Assembly: GCA_046155815.1 (NCBI GenBank)
Contig: JBJXFY010000046.1
Span: 1 to 7,008, forward strand
Length of the DNA: 7,008 nucleotides
Source of the DNA: JBJXFY01 sp046155815
Lineage (GTDB): Bacteria > Verrucomicrobiota > Verrucomicrobiia > Limisphaerales > CAIMTB01
Direction: 5' to 3'
In this document: piece by piece, positions 4,824 to 7,008 of the stretch
How the letters are laid out: every line of letters begins with the position of its first letter
Position numbering within the stretch: position 1 is the first letter of the stretch
The notes under the pieces: model-generated
Databases searched by the model: none
The model's input: the letters and a program-made list of their open reading frames with translations, nothing else
Told to the model about the DNA's origin: nothing
Position numbers and translations under genes: made by a program

Positions 4824-7008
4824 GTGACTCCTCTCCGCTCCCTCCGTTTCCTCCTGTTCCCATCTTTTCTCAGCCTGCTGTTCGCCGCCTCCGCCGCCCT
4901 CCCGGTCGCCGACCTCCGCCGCGACACCCCGGTGGACTTCGCCCGCGAGATCCTTCCCCTGCTCCGCCAGAACTGCCTCGCCTGCCACAACCAGACCAAG
5001 GCCAAGGGCGGCCTGAACCTCGAATCGCCCGCGCTCATGCTCAAGGGCGGCGACTCCGGTCCTGGCCTCGCGCCCGGCGACGGCGCCGCCAGCCTGCTCT
5101 TCCGCGCCGCCGCGCATCAGGCGCAAGACCTCGAGATGCCGCCGCCCGGCAACACCGCCAACGCCGTCAACCTCACCGCCGACGAGCTCGGCCTGCTCCG
5201 GCTCTGGATTGACCGGGGCGCACGCGGCGGCCCTCCCGCCGAGGCGCCGGTGACGTGGCAGCCGCTGCCGTCCGCCTGGCAGCCCATCCTCGCCGTGGCC
5301 GTCACGCCTGACGGCCGGATTGCCGCCGCCGGACGCGGCGCGCAGGTGCAGCTCGTCCACCTGCCTTCCGGCGCTGCGTGGGGCGCGCTGTCCGATCCTG
5401 ATCTGCCGCACGGCGCGGCGCACCGCGACGCCGTGCAGTCCGTCGCGTTCTCGCCGGACGGCGTGTGGCTCGCCACCGGCGGCTTCCGCGAAGCCAAGCT
5501 CTGGCGGCTCTGGCGGCCCGAGGCGCTGTCCTGGCCCGTCGCGCCGGGCCCGGTCACGGCCGCCGCGTTTTCGCCGGACGAAACAACGGCCGCGCTCGGC
5601 GGCGAGGGCTTCCTCGAACTCCGGCGCACGACCGACGGCGCACCGATCAAGCGCCTCCCCGCACCGGCCGCCCCGCTGCGCGCGCTGCGCTGGTCGCCGG
5701 ACGGGGAGCGGCTCGCCGGCGTCTCCGCGCAGGGCGGGTTGCTGCTGTGGTCGCCCGGTGCGGGCACGCTCGACGCGAAGGCCGACCCCGGCTTCCGCGC
5801 GACCGGCGTCACCTGGCACTCCGATTCCCTGACGCTCGCCGTGGCCGCCGGCACGGACGGCCGGGTTCGCTTCTTCCAAGCCGGCCGCGACGGCTTCTCC
5901 GAGGGTCCACCGCCGAATCTGCTGACCGGCCTCCCGTCCTTGGCGCCGTCCGCCCCGGCCGTTGCGTCGCGCGACCCGTGGGCCGGCACCGCCCTCTGGT
6001 CGGCCACCAACGCGCAGCGCCGCGCCCGCGCCGACGCCGCCTGGCAGACCACGGCGCAGAAGCAGGCCGCCGAGCGGCTGCCGAAGGCGCAGGCAGCCGC
6101 GGCCAAGGCCCGCGAAGCCTTTGCCGCAGCCGAAAAGGAAGCCGCCGAGAAGATCGCCGCTCAGGAGCAGAAGGCGCAGGCGCGCGCCGAGGCCGAGAAG
6201 GCCGCCGCCCAGACCGGCGCTCCTCCGGCTGTCGCGGAGAAACTGAAGGCGGCGCGCGACGAGGAGACCCGGGCGGAGGACGCCCGCGTGCGCGCCGTCG
6301 CCCGCCGGGATTCCGCCGCCCGCGAGGTCGGGCTCACGGCCCGCCAGCTTGAGCAGGCGAAGGCCGCCGAACAGGAAGCCCTTCAGCAAAACGCCGCGGC
6401 CACGCAGGCCGTGGCGGCGGCGGAACTCGCGGTGACGACGGCCAGCGCGGCCACGAACGCCCCTGCGCCGCGACGCGTGGCGGAGTTTCCCTGTGGCCGC
6501 GGCTGGCTTGCCCGCGACGACGCCGGCCGTTTCTCCCTCTGGACCACCAACGGTCACGCACTGCCGCCCGGCTGGTGCGTTGTCCGCGGCGACGTCCTCG
6601 CTGTCGGCCGCGACGCGCTGCTGCTGCGCGACAAGTTGGCCAGCGTCTCGCGCGTCCCGCTCGCTTGGCCGGAATGGAGGCTCGCCCGCCGGCTCGGTTC
6701 CGCCGAGGACGCGCGGACATTCCCCGACCGGGTGCTGGCCGTCGCTTTTTCGCCCGACGGCCGGCTGCTCGCCACGGGGGGCGGCGAGCCGTCCCGCTCG
6801 GGCAGCATCGAGCTGTGGGAAGTCGAGACCGGCCGCCTGCTCGCCCGCGCGCCAAACCTTCACAGCGACACCGTCACCGCGCTGGCCTTTTCGCCCGATG
6901 GCCGCCTGCTCGCCAGCGGCGGCGCGGATCGCTTCGCGCGGCTGTCGGATGCGGCGACGCTGGCCCCAGTCCGCAACCTCGAAGGCCACACCGGCCACGT
7001 CCTCGCGC
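4824..7008 (+). CDS. Exported PSCyt1 cytochrome-c domain + WD40 propeller protein with internal coiled coil, 3' partial
   Basis: The frame runs without a stop to the window edge, so the C-terminus is missing. Residues are counted from GTG 4824. Residues 1-~24 form a signal peptide (TPLRSLRFLLF, hydrophobic core, cleavage near AASA). Residues ~33-125 are a planctomycete cytochrome-c (PSCyt1) domain: VDFAREILPLLRQNCLACHN with haem motif C51-LA-C54-H55, then KAKGGLNL, and MPP at 105-107, whose Met is a plausible distal haem ligand. WD40-like blades follow at ~154-188, 202-232, 242-275, 282-313 and 323-354, with VAFSPDG-type turns. Residues ~399-544 are an Ala/Glu/Lys/Gln-rich coiled coil. A degenerate blade (~553-585) and two strong blades (~636-672 and from 681) then resume. 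I chose 4824 because it puts the signal peptide at the N-terminus. GTG 4767 (purine-rich GGAGG upstream) and ATG 4653 (ATGA overlap with the gene 2 stop) are in the same frame, but codon use between 4653 and 4823 is unlike the genes. Likely a periplasmic haem protein using the propeller for partner binding; substrate unknown. Confidence 0.88.
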   Translation, partial: MTPLRSLRFLLFPSFLSLLFAASAALPVADLRRDTPVDFAREILPLLRQNCLACHNQTKAKGGLNLESPALMLKGGDSGPGLAPGDGAASLLFRAAAHQAQDLEMPPPGNTANAVNLTADELGLLRLWIDRGARGGPPAEAPVTWQPLPSAWQPILAVAVTPDGRIAAAGRGAQVQLVHLPSGAAWGALSDPDLPHGAAHRDAVQSVAFSPDGVWLATGGFREAKLWRLWRPEALSWPVAPGPVTAAAFSPDETTAALGGEGFLELRRTTDGAPIKRLPAPAAPLRALRWSPDGERLAGVSAQGGLLLWSPGAGTLDAKADPGFRATGVTWHSDSLTLAVAAGTDGRVRFFQAGRDGFSEGPPPNLLTGLPSLAPSAPAVASRDPWAGTALWSATNAQRRARADAAWQTTAQKQAAERLPKAQAAAAKAREAFAAAEKEAAEKIAAQEQKAQARAEAEKAAAQTGAPPAVAEKLKAARDEETRAEDARVRAVARRDSAAREVGLTARQLEQAKAAEQEALQQNAAATQAVAAAELAVTTASAATNAPAPRRVAEFPCGRGWLARDDAGRFSLWTTNGHALPPGWCVVRGDVLAVGRDALLLRDKLASVSRVPLAWPEWRLARRLGSAEDARTFPDRVLAVAFSPDGRLLATGGGEPSRSGSIELWEVETGRLLARAPNLHSDTVTALAFSPDGRLLASGGADRFARLSDAATLAPVRNLEGHTGHVLA

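Larger units (their letters stand above)
4740..4857. repeat. Imperfect purine-rich inverted repeat at the gene 2/gene 3 junction
   Basis: The left arm 4740-4766 (A/G-rich, containing AACGGAGG) and the right arm 4831-4857 (C/T-rich, containing CCTCCGTTT) are inverted copies. They match at 19 of 27 positions, and at 15 of the outer 17. All mismatches are A/G transitions, three of which would be G-U pairs in RNA. The 64-base spacer contains a perfect 12-base palindrome, CCGCGCGCGCGG, at 4787-4798. A further GAGTC/GACTC pair at 4773-4777 and 4826-4830 would extend the stem past a 6-base bulge. The right arm falls inside the signal-peptide codons of gene 3. The arms are low-complexity purine runs, so part of the match may be compositional. 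The layout resembles the dispersed intergenic repeats seen in some verrucomicrobial genomes, but membership in such a family is inference. Confidence 0.5.

Noticed and set aside
4771..4827. 18-codon frame from ATG 4771 as a separate small gene
   Set aside because: It lies within the repeat element, its Ser/Pro/Arg-rich product has no recognisable character, and at most it might act as a leader; nothing else supports it.
5465..6352. 295-residue + strand open frame overlapping gene 3
   Set aside because: It is an out-of-frame shadow of the WD40 and coiled-coil region; its translation is Arg/Gly/Ala-rich with no motif.
6741..6910. Near-identical DNA repeats (CGCCCGA-GGCCG-CTGCTCGCCA) 141 bases apart
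   Set aside because: They encode the SPDGRLLA turns of two successive WD40 blades, so protein repeat structure explains them.
4728..6998. 756-residue open frame on the minus strand opposite gene 3
   Set aside because: The Gly/Arg/Ala-rich translation has no recognisable domain. The + strand carries a signal peptide, a CXXCH cytochrome domain and WD40 blades over the same bases.

Overview
This is a very GC-rich window, roughly 70 % by eye, with almost every base coding on the + strand. It holds three co-directional genes of the secreted cytochrome-c / DUF1549-DUF1553 / PPC / WD40 type that is greatly expanded in the PVC superphylum. The family content (PSCyt1, PSCyt2 and PSD1 domains, Big_2-like and PPC modules) points to Verrucomicrobiota or Planctomycetota. 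The high GC, the alanine-rich style and a purine-rich intergenic repeat make a verrucomicrobial genome my first guess. That placement is inference.

Layout: (1) positions 1-2382 are the 3' part of a gene whose start lies upstream. It encodes a Big_2-like domain, a cytochrome-c-like module with a CX4CH haem motif, a second Big_2-like domain, DUF1549 with a CXXCH motif, and DUF1553 to its natural C-terminus. (2) Three bases later, 2386-4656 encodes a 756-residue exported protein of Ig-like and PPC beta-sandwich modules with an Ala/Lys/Glu-rich helical segment near its C-terminus. (3) After a junction carrying a purine-rich imperfect inverted repeat, a third gene runs off the right edge. It encodes a signal peptide, a PSCyt1 cytochrome-c domain (CXXCH) and a WD40 propeller interrupted by about 145 residues of predicted coiled coil.

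The 3-nt spacing between genes 1 and 2, and the short or overlapping junction to gene 3, suggest one operon. All products appear to be exported: genes 2 and 3 have visible signal peptides, and gene 1 has covalent-haem motifs that need periplasmic maturation. A reasonable reading is a periplasmic or cell-surface complex in which two haem proteins work with a PPC/Ig-like adhesion or substrate-binding protein. The substrate is unknown for this family and cannot be deduced here.

The parts most worth a second look are the gene 2/gene 3 junction, where a repeat reaches into the signal-peptide codons and three start codons compete, and the helical insertions found in the beta-rich domains of both gene 2 and gene 3. 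No RNA genes, CRISPR arrays, transposases or clear terminators were seen.
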